From: Enterobacter hormaechei subsp. xiangfangensis
Lineage (GTDB): Bacteria; Pseudomonadota; Gammaproteobacteria; Enterobacterales; Enterobacteriaceae
DNA: 64,000 nucleotides
Assembly: GCF_001729785.1 (NCBI RefSeq)
Contig: NZ_CP017183.1
Coordinates: 62,001 to 126,000 of the forward strand
Direction: 5' to 3'
Below the pieces are notes generated by a model, which saw only the letters and a program-made list of their open reading frames with translations, did no database searches and had not been told where the DNA came from. Position 1 is the stretch's first letter. Every line of letters starts with the position of its first letter. Position numbers and translations under genes: made by a program. Of the stretch, positions 8,370 to 16,143 are shown piece by piece.

Positions 8370-9945
8370 TTTACTGCTGATAAGCGCGGCGGCCCTGGCG
8401 CAGGAGCTGCCCTATTTCGCCATTAATAACCCGGACAATAACGGTACGGGAAACAGCGCAGGGCTGTTTAGTCTGAACAGCACGTCGACCGCGTTTTTAC
8501 ACGGTTCGCGCGAGTGGCCGACCCTGAGTGCGAAAACGAATAACGGTATCGCCACTTACATCCCGGACAACAGCTTCAACGGCCCGGCAGGCAGCGCGTT
8601 AACTATCGACTTTTCGGTGACCGGTTCCAGCGCTTCTCCGTTCTTTAAAGGGACGGCGTGTTCCTCGTCCTGCGGCAACACGGGGTACACCCCGACGACC
8701 AGCTATACCGACACGTCGATGGTGGTTAAGCCGCCGGTGATGGAGCCCGGCACGTCATACGGGCGCTGGGTACTGGGCGATCCGTTCTTTAACTATTTGC
8801 TCAACGCCGCGCCAGGGGATGAAGTGACCATCACCTCCACGCCGCAAATCAGCTCCATCAACAAAGTGACCACCACCAATACGCTTCACAAGGTGGGCAC
8901 GCTGACCATGACCAACTCCAGAGCGCTTAACCTGGGTATTGACCCGATCAGCGGCGAGGTGACGATTGTCGATGGATCAACGGGGGCCACCTGCACCAAG
9001 TACACCCGTAACACGGTCTCTGGCGTCCTGTGCGACCTGCTCGAATACACATTTGTTGGGGAAGATATCTCCGGTTACAACGGAGGGCTGGCGCTCACCT
9101 CTTCCCGCGTCAACAGCGTGCTGCAATCGCACATGAGCGGCGGCACCGGGCTTGCCGCCGAGCTGACCTTCGATGAAAACACCTGGTACAGTATCTCCGG
9201 CGGTATCCTGAGCGATACGCGTGTCCTGGCGAACACCTTCCTTGCAGCGCCGCAGAAAAACGGCGGCAAAGCGTACCTTAAAATCTTTTTGCCGAAAGCG
9301 TTAATTCTGAGCGTGGCGCAGGCGGGGGACGGCAGCAACATTGGCAATATCGTCAGCCTGTGTCTGACGCCCGGCAACAGCTCGCTGGCGGCGGATTTCT
9401 GCTTCCAGCCGGGGGGCGGCCTGGTGATTAACCCTATCGAACCCGGGCTGGAAATTGTGCCAGACAACCCGGATTACACCCTCGATCCTGACGGTCTGGG
9501 CGGCTCAGGGAAAGGCATTATCGGCGAAGCGCCCATTGAGATCCCCTACACCATCACCTACAGCGGGGCGCAAAAAGATGCGGCGATTGCGGTCACGGTA
9601 AAAGTCACCGGGCCTACCCAAAGCCTGAATGGGGTGGACTACTGCGCCTTTAGCGGCAACGGCTTTACGGTTCCCATTCCGGGCAACGTGCTGGTGGGGA
9701 AAAGCCAGACGCTGATGGCGCACAACTGTAAAGGCGAAGTACTGTCGATCCCGGCGCCGGCCACCCATGCGGAAGAGTGGGACAAAATGAGTTCCGGCGT
9801 GACCGATATGTGGCTCTGGAAAACACCGCTGATCCTCCAGTTCGTTATGGATAATCCGGTATCGAAAACCACCTATGACGGAAATAGCTGGTTTGGTGAA
9901 GTGACCGCGCAGGGAAGAATAGATGTTAGCGCATCCTGGAATTAA
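8347..9945 (+). CDS. ecpD: EcpD-like pilus tip adhesin/minor subunit
   Basis: A 532-residue secreted protein matching E. coli EcpD (about 547), the polymer-forming tip adhesin of the common pilus. I start it at ATG 8347 (MKKIFALNLLLISAAALA), which gives a perfect signal peptide; a longer in-frame reading lies wholly within ecpC. Features include 'LPYFAINNPDN' at the mature start, a serine/glycine-rich N-terminal half with several cysteines (TACSSSCGN, ATCTKY, VLCDLLEY) and a pilin-like C-terminal half ending in 'GRIDVSASWN'. It overlaps the usher gene and is followed by ecpE after 6 bp. Confidence 0.88.
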   Translation: MKKIFALNLLLISAAALAQELPYFAINNPDNNGTGNSAGLFSLNSTSTAFLHGSREWPTLSAKTNNGIATYIPDNSFNGPAGSALTIDFSVTGSSASPFFKGTACSSSCGNTGYTPTTSYTDTSMVVKPPVMEPGTSYGRWVLGDPFFNYLLNAAPGDEVTITSTPQISSINKVTTTNTLHKVGTLTMTNSRALNLGIDPISGEVTIVDGSTGATCTKYTRNTVSGVLCDLLEYTFVGEDISGYNGGLALTSSRVNSVLQSHMSGGTGLAAELTFDENTWYSISGGILSDTRVLANTFLAAPQKNGGKAYLKIFLPKALILSVAQAGDGSNIGNIVSLCLTPGNSSLAADFCFQPGGGLVINPIEPGLEIVPDNPDYTLDPDGLGGSGKGIIGEAPIEIPYTITYSGAQKDAAIAVTVKVTGPTQSLNGVDYCAFSGNGFTVPIPGNVLVGKSQTLMAHNCKGEVLSIPAPATHAEEWDKMSSGVTDMWLWKTPLILQFVMDNPVSKTTYDGNSWFGEVTAQGRIDVSASWN

Positions 9946-9951
9946 TCAACC

Positions 9952-10605
9952 ATGACTGGAAAATTCCTGGCTATTTTTGCAATAAATTGCTTCATTTCCA
10001 CAGGGGCAAATGCTTTAATTATCGAAAGTCTGAATATTGATTTTCTTCCCGAAAGAGAAGTTGTTTTTCAGCCGATAAAAAACGATACCAGCGAGCGTCA
10101 GAATTATACCGTGTCGCTTATTCAGGTAGACGTTCCTAAAGAGAAGGGAAAAGAAACCGAAATAAAAGACGGCGAAGTCATGTATTCGCCTAAGCAATTA
10201 ACGCTGGGGAGCGGTGAACGCGCGGGTTTTAAATTTTATTATACCGGCCCGCATGACAACAAAGAGCGATACTATCGCGTAAAATTCACCGAGACGCCGC
10301 TCCAGGCAAAGGTTATCACGCGCAAAGGCCAGCGCATCCAGTCGGATGTGGTGGTCTCGCTTGAGGCTATTTTGATTGTCCGACCATGGACACGACATTT
10401 TGATTATGCGTTTAGCAACGGGGTGGTGAGTAATACCGGGAATACCTATTTTAAATATGTTTCCTCGGTCGGGTGCAGTACGCAATACAACAATTCAAAA
10501 TATATTCCACCGGGGCAACGGCTGGAAATAGATAATGCCGGGCAGGCTGCAAGGCGGATGATTATTTATGGCAATAAAATCATTCCGCTGACCACCTGCC
10601 CGTAG
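9952..10605 (+). CDS. ecpE: EcpE-like second periplasmic chaperone
   Basis: A 217-residue periplasmic chaperone, the last gene of the ecp-type operon; E. coli EcpE is about 236 residues. A signal peptide (ending about TGANA) precedes an immunoglobulin-like fold with 'SGERAGFKFYYTGPHDNKERYY', shared with the EcpB-like protein. The two chaperones presumably serve different subunits (EcpA-type and EcpD-type). The 5' third of the gene is AT-rich compared with ecpC and ecpD. Only 73 bp separate its stop from the first double-glycine peptide gene, on the same strand, so read-through into that cassette is possible. Confidence 0.85.
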   Translation: MTGKFLAIFAINCFISTGANALIIESLNIDFLPEREVVFQPIKNDTSERQNYTVSLIQVDVPKEKGKETEIKDGEVMYSPKQLTLGSGERAGFKFYYTGPHDNKERYYRVKFTETPLQAKVITRKGQRIQSDVVVSLEAILIVRPWTRHFDYAFSNGVVSNTGNTYFKYVSSVGCSTQYNNSKYIPPGQRLEIDNAGQAARRMIIYGNKIIPLTTCP

Positions 10606-10612
10606 CAACCGC

Positions 10613-10655
10613 TTTCCTTCATAAAAGGAAATTAGCCTTTAGCATCATGCTAAAG
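10613..10655 (+). promoter_or_regulatory. Two tandem stem-loops between ecpE and the peptide genes
   Basis: TTTCCTT / AAGGAAA (10613-10631, 5-nt loop) is followed at once by CTTTAGCA / TGCTAAAG (10637-10655, 3-nt loop, or a 9-bp DNA inverted repeat around one central base). Neither is followed by a T run. They may protect the 5' end of the peptide message after processing, attenuate read-through from ecpE, or, for the second, form an operator. No clear -10/-35 pair is visible here. Confidence 0.55.
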
Positions 10656-10678
10656 ATCCATCACTACAGGAGATAAAA

Positions 10679-10873
10679 ATGAAAGCGATTTCATTCGTAG
10701 AAGCGAAAGACATTATTGGCGGCGCGTTAAACCCGTTCGCTGGTCTGGTTAAAGGTGCACAGCTGGGTTACGACACTGGCGCCAGCATCATGGGCATGGT
10801 TGGCGGTGTGGTTGGCGGAGTTCTGGGTGGCGCAATGGGCTTCCTGGGCGCGCTGGTTGGTAGCTACAACTAA
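10679..10873 (+). CDS. Double-glycine-leader peptide 1 (microcin/class II bacteriocin-like)
   Basis: A 64-residue peptide. The first 15 residues, MKAISFVEAKDIIGG, form a Gly-Gly leader of exactly the length of the microcin V leader. Cleavage after GG would release 49 residues beginning ALNPFAGLVKGAQ. The core has no cysteine, carries little charge and holds a long glycine zipper (GG at four-residue spacing through residues 40-55), as in membrane-inserting class II bacteriocins. AGGAGA lies 6 bp before the ATG. A paralogous peptide follows after 23 bp and a matching C39-peptidase ABC exporter lies 277 bp further. Alternatives are a signalling or biofilm peptide. The secretion type is well supported; antibacterial activity is inferred. 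Confidence 0.82.
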   Translation: MKAISFVEAKDIIGGALNPFAGLVKGAQLGYDTGASIMGMVGGVVGGVLGGAMGFLGALVGSYN

Positions 10874-10896
10874 TTCACGTTAACAGGAAAAGTATC

Positions 10897-11082
10897 ATGC
10901 AAGTTATCGATTTCAAAAAAGCACAGGCCATCATCGGTGGTTGGGATCCGTTTGCTGCCGCTATTCAGGGCGCAAGCGCGGGCTATAACGCGGGCAGCCA
11001 GATGTTAGGCGCGCTGGGCGGCACCATCGGCGGCGTATTCGGCCTGGTGGGCGGCTTCATCGGCGGTTTCTTCAGCGCCTAA
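10897..11082 (+). CDS. Double-glycine-leader peptide 2 (paralogue of peptide 1)
   Basis: A 61-residue peptide with leader MQVIDFKKAQAIIGG (15 residues) and a predicted 46-residue core starting WDPFAAAIQGASAGY. It aligns with peptide 1 without gaps over the first 35 core residues: (N/D)PFA, QGA/KGA, GY(D/N), then repeated GG pairs. Both lack cysteine. Two paralogous glycine-zipper peptides in tandem resemble two-peptide (class IIb) bacteriocins, whose partners pair through GxxxG motifs. A strong intrinsic terminator follows, so the two peptide genes form one short transcript unit. Confidence 0.82.
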   Translation: MQVIDFKKAQAIIGGWDPFAAAIQGASAGYNAGSQMLGALGGTIGGVFGLVGGFIGGFFSA

Positions 11083-11103
11083 GCGAGAAGCACGTTGTAC
11101 GCA

Positions 11104-11130
11104 TGGCCCGCATTGCCGGGCCATTTTTTT
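11104..11130 (+). terminator. Intrinsic terminator after the peptide genes
   Basis: TGGCCCG / CGGGCCA form a perfect 7-bp GC-rich stem with a 6-nt loop, followed by seven T. It ends 20 bp before the exporter start and would let the peptides be made in excess of the exporter, with partial read-through supplying the latter. Confidence 0.9.
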
Positions 11131-11149
11131 ATTTCAGCCACGGATCATT

Positions 11150-13246
11150 ATGTTTTCGCTCTTTCAGTATAAAAAACAGGGTAAGACCCCTGTTATTCGC
11201 CAGCATGAATTTACCGAATGTGGACTGGCCTGCCTGGCGATGGTGTTGGGGCACTACGACCACCATGTCTCCGTCAGCCAGCTGCGCCGGGAGATTTCCG
11301 TTTCCGCCGATGCGGGAACCTCAATGGCGGAATTGATGACCCTTGCCAGCGATAAAAATATGTCTGGCCGGGTGCTTAAAGGCGAAATCACTGAAATAGA
11401 AACGTCTGAGCTGCCGCTCATCGCCTTCTGGCGCAGCAACCATTTCGTGGTCATCGTGAAGATCGACAGCCGCAGCGTGACCGTTCACGACCCGGCCAGC
11501 GGCGTGCGTCGTTACCGTCTGAAAGAGGCGGAAAAACTCTTTTCCGGCTATGTGCTTGAGCTTAAGCCCACGCCGTGCTTCGAAAAGAAATCCCCGGATG
11601 AAAAGCTCACGCTTGGCCGTTTAGCCAATAAATCTCCGAGCCTGTTCCAGCGCCAGCTGCTGCTGTTTGTGCTCTGTATTTTTACTCTCATCACCATGCT
11701 GGCAAGCCCCACCTACGTGCAGCTGATTATGGATGAGGCCATTTCCCGCAGCGACAGCGATCTGGTGATCCTGCTCACCGCGATCTTCGCTATCGTCTTT
11801 ATCTTTGAAGTCATCGGTAAATTCCTCAAGCAGCTGCTTGAGATCCTGATGCGTAACATTGCCTATGACGATTTAAGCCAGTCCGTGCGCCACTACATGC
11901 TGCGCACCCAGACCAGCTGGTTCCGCTCGCGCCCGCCGGGCATCGTGCTGGCTATTGAGAAATCGCTCCACGCCTGCGCGGAGTTCATCAGCAATGGTTA
12001 CGTGCAAATTCTCTTTTCCAGCCTGATCGCCGTCACCAGCCTGCTGTTTATGCTGCTGTATAACGTCAAAATTGCGCTGCTGACAATGCTGCTGATGGGC
12101 GTGTTTTTTCTGATCCGCTTTTCGCTGATCGGCCCCTATCAACGCGCGGTGGATGACTCCATCGAGCGCACCGCCCAGTATGAGTCTCTGCTGGTGGAGA
12201 CGCAGAAAGGGATCATAACGCTCAAAGCGAACAACATGGAGCAGGCCCGGGATGCGGTGATGGACAAATCCCAGCGCGAGCACATCGCCGGGCTGATGCG
12301 TAAAGAGCGGCTACTGGCCCGCTTTGACGTGGCTTCGCTGCTGGTGATCAATGCCGAGCAGCTGCTGGTGGTCTGCTTTGGCGCGTGGCTGATCCTGGAA
12401 GGGCAGATGAGCATCGGGATGCTTTACGCCTATATCAGCTATAAGCGCTATTTTTCCGATGCCATGGTGCAGGTGGCGCAGAAGCTGCTGGACAAAAATG
12501 CCCTCAAGGGGCCGCTGGATCGCGTGGGCGACCTGCTGTTTGCTCCCTCTGAAACCAGCCAGTTTGGGAAGCGGATTGTCACCTCGCCGGTCTGTCTGCA
12601 ATTTGAGGATGTCTCATTTGCCTATCCTGGCCGGGAGGCCACGCTACAGCATATCAACATGACCCTGAAGCAGGGCGAAGAGGCGGTGATTGTGGGCCAG
12701 AGCGGGTCGGGAAAAACCACGCTGCTGCGTTTGATCTCCGGCATGCTGCTGGCATCGTCTGGCACGCTGCGGATCAATAAGATCCCCATTGAGGAGTGCG
12801 ATCTTTCCTCGCTGCGTCAGCACATCCGCATCGTCCATGCGGACGATATTCTCTTCACCGGCTCGATTCTGGACAACATCGCCTGCTTTGACAGCGCACC
12901 GGATAAAGAGCAGGTCATTGCCGCGTGTCGGCTGGCGGAGGTGGACCACGTCGTCGCCCGGCTGCCGCACGGCTACGAAACGGAGATGCTGCCGGGGAAC
13001 ACCTTTTTCTCTGCCGGGGAGATGCAGCGTCTGGTTCTGGCGCGCGCCCTGTACAGCCAGCCTAAGCTTCTGCTCTGTGACGAAGTGACGGCGAACCTGG
13101 ATAAAACGACCGCGCAGAAAGTGCTGGCGAACCTGCGTAGCCTGGGGATTGGCCTGGTGTTTGTCACCCACTCGCCGGACGTGGTGGGCTGTCAGGGGCG
13201 TCTCTATACCATGGAAAACGGCACCCTGCGGGAGAGTGAGCAATGA
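11150..13246 (+). CDS. Peptidase-containing ABC exporter (CvaB/MchF type)
   Basis: A 698-residue inner-membrane bacteriocin exporter, the same length as CvaB. An N-terminal C39 peptidase domain (about 12-140) has the full catalytic set: Gln18, Cys24 in 'QHEFTECGLACLAMV', His98 in 'NHFVV' and Asp114 in 'HDPA'. It should cut Gly-Gly leaders such as those just upstream. A six-helix membrane domain spans about 165-430. The ATPase domain has Walker A 'GQSGSGKTTLL' (about 516-526), Walker B 'LLLCDEVTANLD' (about 640-651) and H-loop 'FVTHS'. The signature loop is 'FSAGEMQR' rather than LSGGQ. It overlaps the next gene by 4 bp. No strong ribosome binding site precedes the start. Confidence 0.92.
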   Translation: MFSLFQYKKQGKTPVIRQHEFTECGLACLAMVLGHYDHHVSVSQLRREISVSADAGTSMAELMTLASDKNMSGRVLKGEITEIETSELPLIAFWRSNHFVVIVKIDSRSVTVHDPASGVRRYRLKEAEKLFSGYVLELKPTPCFEKKSPDEKLTLGRLANKSPSLFQRQLLLFVLCIFTLITMLASPTYVQLIMDEAISRSDSDLVILLTAIFAIVFIFEVIGKFLKQLLEILMRNIAYDDLSQSVRHYMLRTQTSWFRSRPPGIVLAIEKSLHACAEFISNGYVQILFSSLIAVTSLLFMLLYNVKIALLTMLLMGVFFLIRFSLIGPYQRAVDDSIERTAQYESLLVETQKGIITLKANNMEQARDAVMDKSQREHIAGLMRKERLLARFDVASLLVINAEQLLVVCFGAWLILEGQMSIGMLYAYISYKRYFSDAMVQVAQKLLDKNALKGPLDRVGDLLFAPSETSQFGKRIVTSPVCLQFEDVSFAYPGREATLQHINMTLKQGEEAVIVGQSGSGKTTLLRLISGMLLASSGTLRINKIPIEECDLSSLRQHIRIVHADDILFTGSILDNIACFDSAPDKEQVIAACRLAEVDHVVARLPHGYETEMLPGNTFFSAGEMQRLVLARALYSQPKLLLCDEVTANLDKTTAQKVLANLRSLGIGLVFVTHSPDVVGCQGRLYTMENGTLRESEQ

Positions 13247-13992
13247 TGCTTTTGCCGCGTCTCTATGCGCGACTCTGCGCGCGCCAGGCCGGGCGCACGC
13301 TGCTGGCAAACCGGATCACGCAAAACTACAGCCAGTTTATGCGTTGCCCGGAGGCCGATGTTCCGGCTGATTTTCTGCATCAGAATGCGCATGAGCTGAG
13401 CGGGTTTAACTTCGTGGAGCAGATCTTCCCGCCCGCGCTTTGGGCGCGCAACGTTAGTTTTGATCTGCACGGGTACGTGGCGCAGTGGACGCGGGAGCAG
13501 GCATTTTACAGTTCATCTCGCACCCTGCTACTGGGCATGCGCTGGGCGGGCTTTGGTCTGATCGTGGATGCGCTGCTCGCCACCGCGCCAGCCGATGTGC
13601 GCTTTCAGTTTATTACCCGTCACCCTGCGCTGCATAAGCTGATGGCCGCGCACGAAGGCCGACGCGCCAGCTCGTTTTTCGCCCCTCACCGCCTGGTGAC
13701 GGTGCTGCTGATGGACGAACGCCTGCCGGATGCGCCGCTGTTCTCCACCCAGGCAGGGGATCAAAAGGCGTGGTTAACGGACGTCTCAACGCGGTTTTTA
13801 TCGCGCTATGGCTACAGCGTCCGAACGCTGCTGCCGATCTGTTCGCTGCACGCGGCGGAGTTTGGGCTGGAGAGTCAGGCGTATGCGCCGGAGGATTACC
13901 GTCAGGCCGCCGCCGACACGCTGAACGCGCTGCGCAAAACCCCCACGCTCTGGAGTGCATGGGATGATCTTTCAGTGATTTATCATGGATGA
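13243..13992 (+). CDS. Unrecognised 249-residue protein within the exporter operon
   Basis: I do not recognise this family. The gene overlaps the ABC exporter by 4 bp (ATGA) and ends 6 bp before the HlyD-type gene, so it is an integral part of the operon. The protein is 249 residues, without signal peptide or clear membrane helix; a hydrophobic stretch lies at about 95-110 ('LLLGMRWAGFGLIVDALLA'). It is rich in Ala, Arg, Leu and His, has three cysteines (ARLCARQ, MRCPEA, PICSLHA) and many aromatic residues in its middle ('GYVAQWTREQAFYSSS'). Possible roles are immunity, a cytoplasmic chaperone or docking factor for the peptides, or a modifying enzyme. Nothing in the sequence decides this. Confidence 0.8.
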   Translation: MMLLPRLYARLCARQAGRTLLANRITQNYSQFMRCPEADVPADFLHQNAHELSGFNFVEQIFPPALWARNVSFDLHGYVAQWTREQAFYSSSRTLLLGMRWAGFGLIVDALLATAPADVRFQFITRHPALHKLMAAHEGRRASSFFAPHRLVTVLLMDERLPDAPLFSTQAGDQKAWLTDVSTRFLSRYGYSVRTLLPICSLHAAEFGLESQAYAPEDYRQAAADTLNALRKTPTLWSAWDDLSVIYHG

Positions 13993-13998
13993 CATATC

Positions 13999-15249
13999 GT
14001 GAAATTAAAAAACCGAAGCGGACAGCGGCGGGCGCTGATCCCGCATCACTTCTCAAAAAGCTATCACATCAACGCGCCACGGCTGAAAGCCGTGCTGACC
14101 TTGTTCATCGCCTTTTTTCTCTGCCTGCTGGTCTTTGCGATTGTCTTTAATTTTTCGGAAACCACGCTGGCACGCGGGGTGTTGATCCCGGCGCAGGGCG
14201 ATGTGGAAGTCCGCGCCAGAGAGTCCGGTACCCTTGTCGATTTTGCCGTCCGGCCCGGTCAGTACGTGAAGGAAAACGATCCGCTGTTCACCGTGTCGCA
14301 GGACTATGGCGGCAAGCAGGGCTCGGTGGTGCAGTTTGACCGCCAGCAGATGGAAGCGGAGAAGAAGCGCAGCGAGCAGCGCATCCAGGCCATTGAGGAC
14401 TCGATTGCGTCGTATCGCAAAAATCTGGCGCAGCAGCTGGCTCTCACCGACAAGCAGATCGCCGTTTCCCGCGATAAGGTGAAGAAGCTGCGCGCGCTGT
14501 TAAAAAACAGCACCGACACCTACGAGGCGTGGAAATCCGTCTCCGGGAAGGGCTATGTCTCCAGAGTGGATCTCGATAAAAGCCACAATGATGTGCTCAA
14601 TGCGCAGCTCAACCTGACGCTGGAGGAGAGCACTATTCTTGAGCTTGAGGCACGCAAAACCAGCCTGACCGACAGCACCCAGTCGCAAATTGACTCTCTG
14701 AGCGAAGAGCAGCTGTATGTGAAAAACCGCATCAGCGAAATCGATCGCAACCTGTCCAGCCGGGGAAGTTCCACCATGGCGATGCTGGCCCCTGCCGATG
14801 GTTACGTGGTGGCGATTAACTTCCCGCCTGGCCGGGCCATTACGCAAAATAGCGAGGTGGTGGTGGTGATCCGTAAAAATACCGCGGCGACGATGGAGGG
14901 GTACCTGTATGTTCCGGCAACGGGGGTGGGGCGCGTGGCGAAAGGCGATAAGGTCAAGCTGCGCTTCGACTCCTGGCCCGTGGACAAATACGGTTCCGTG
15001 GAGGCGACGCTGTCCGATTTCTATGAGGTAAACATTGATGCCCATTCGGCGCTGATCCCGCTCCAGGAAGGGCAGAACTACTACCTGGCTAAAGTGCGCG
15101 TCCCCTCCTGGTTTACCGACCCGGACAAGAAAAAGCGCATGCTGATGGGCGGGATGACGGTGAACGCCGATATCGTTATCGATCGTAAGCCGCTTATCAA
15201 TCTGCTGATTGCCCCGCTGGAAAGGGTGCGCAAGCGGTTTATCGATTGA
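13999..15249 (+). CDS. HlyD/CvaA-type periplasmic adaptor of the peptide exporter
   Basis: A 416-residue membrane-fusion protein (CvaA is about 413). A short cytoplasmic N terminus and one membrane helix (about 34-54) precede a lipoyl-like half ('VEVRARESGTLVDF', 'VRPGQYVKENDPL'), a long coiled coil (about 105-245, rich in Gln, Glu, Lys, Ser) and the return lipoyl half ('LAPADGYVVAINFPPG'). It would bridge the ABC exporter to an outer-membrane channel; no TolC is encoded here, so the chromosomal one would be used, as for microcin V. The start codon is GTG. It is the last gene of the cassette; no evident terminator follows. Confidence 0.92.
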   Translation: MKLKNRSGQRRALIPHHFSKSYHINAPRLKAVLTLFIAFFLCLLVFAIVFNFSETTLARGVLIPAQGDVEVRARESGTLVDFAVRPGQYVKENDPLFTVSQDYGGKQGSVVQFDRQQMEAEKKRSEQRIQAIEDSIASYRKNLAQQLALTDKQIAVSRDKVKKLRALLKNSTDTYEAWKSVSGKGYVSRVDLDKSHNDVLNAQLNLTLEESTILELEARKTSLTDSTQSQIDSLSEEQLYVKNRISEIDRNLSSRGSSTMAMLAPADGYVVAINFPPGRAITQNSEVVVVIRKNTAATMEGYLYVPATGVGRVAKGDKVKLRFDSWPVDKYGSVEATLSDFYEVNIDAHSALIPLQEGQNYYLAKVRVPSWFTDPDKKKRMLMGGMTVNADIVIDRKPLINLLIAPLERVRKRFID

Positions 15250-15300
15250 CCCGATTTCATCGATCATCGCCCTTTGGCCCACATTCTTAACGGCACCCTG

Positions 15301-15338
15301 GGGCTATTCTCCTTCTCATACCAACCGGAGGATAGCCC
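15301..15338 (+). promoter_or_regulatory. Stem covering the ribosome binding site of the MBL-fold gene
   Basis: GGGCTATTCTCC (15301-15312) and GGAGGATAGCCC (15327-15338) form a 12-bp stem with one G-T wobble and a 14-nt loop. The 3' arm contains the Shine-Dalgarno GGAGG and ends directly before the ATG at 15339. In RNA this would hide the site completely, as in thermometers and translational riboswitches. As DNA it could instead be a dyad operator. Confidence 0.6.
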
Positions 15339-16118
15339 ATGAACATTACGCAAATTCGCAATGCCACCCAACTGATCACTTACGCGGGAAAACGCTTTTT
15401 AATCGACCCAATGCTGGCGCCAAAAGGCACTTATCCGGGTTTTCCCGGCACGGCGCGGGCTGATATTCGCAACCCGATGGTCGAGCTTCCCGTTGACGTT
15501 CAAACGCTTCTGGATGCTGACGCGGTGATCGTCACCCATACCCATGCCGATCACTGGGATCAGTACGCCGTTGAGCTGATCGCCAAAGGCAAGCCGATCT
15601 ACGTGCAAAATGATAGCGATGCCGCGCTGCTGCGCAGCCAGGGATTTACCAACCTGACGATCATGACCGGGGAAACAACATACGGCGATATCCGGATAGT
15701 GAAAACCCACGGCGGCCAGCACGGTACTGACCGCGCTTACGCCGTGCCGGAGCTGGCAGAGTTTCTGGGGGAAGCCTGCGGCGTGGTGTTCCGTCATCCC
15801 GATGAGAAGACGCTTTATATCGCAGGGGATACCATCTGGCGCGATGCGGTGGCGGCCGATCTGCAAAAGCACCAGCCGGATATCGTCGTGCTCAACGCCG
15901 GTTACGCTCATGTCATTGGGTTTGGGCCGATTATCATGGGGGAAGAAGATCTGCTTAACGTGCATTTCCTGCTGCCGCAGGCGAAAATCGTGGCGACCCA
16001 TATGGAAGCTATCAACCACTGCCTGCTGACCCGCCGCGCGCTGCGCGAGTATGTTGACGCCAACGAGATAAGTGACGCGGTGAGCATTCCTCAGGACGGC
16101 GAAACCGTTATATTCTGA
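15339..16118 (+). CDS. Metallo-beta-lactamase-fold hydrolase (UlaG-like)
   Basis: A 259-residue cytoplasmic MBL-fold enzyme. The zinc motif is 'HTHADHWD' (about 67-74), followed by further ligands in 'THGGQHG', 'IAGDTIW' (Asp bridging the metals) and 'VATHMEAINHC'. The overall layout is that of the UlaG/L-ascorbate-6-phosphate-lactonase-like subgroup, but the substrate cannot be told. There is no signal peptide. The gene precedes a GlxA-type regulator by 25 bp, and this pairing is a common arrangement in enterobacteria. Its translation start is enclosed in a 12-bp stem. Confidence 0.85.
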   Translation: MNITQIRNATQLITYAGKRFLIDPMLAPKGTYPGFPGTARADIRNPMVELPVDVQTLLDADAVIVTHTHADHWDQYAVELIAKGKPIYVQNDSDAALLRSQGFTNLTIMTGETTYGDIRIVKTHGGQHGTDRAYAVPELAEFLGEACGVVFRHPDEKTLYIAGDTIWRDAVAADLQKHQPDIVVLNAGYAHVIGFGPIIMGEEDLLNVHFLLPQAKIVATHMEAINHCLLTRRALREYVDANEISDAVSIPQDGETVIF

Positions 16119-16143
16119 GTGTTAAAGGGGAAAGGAGAGACAG

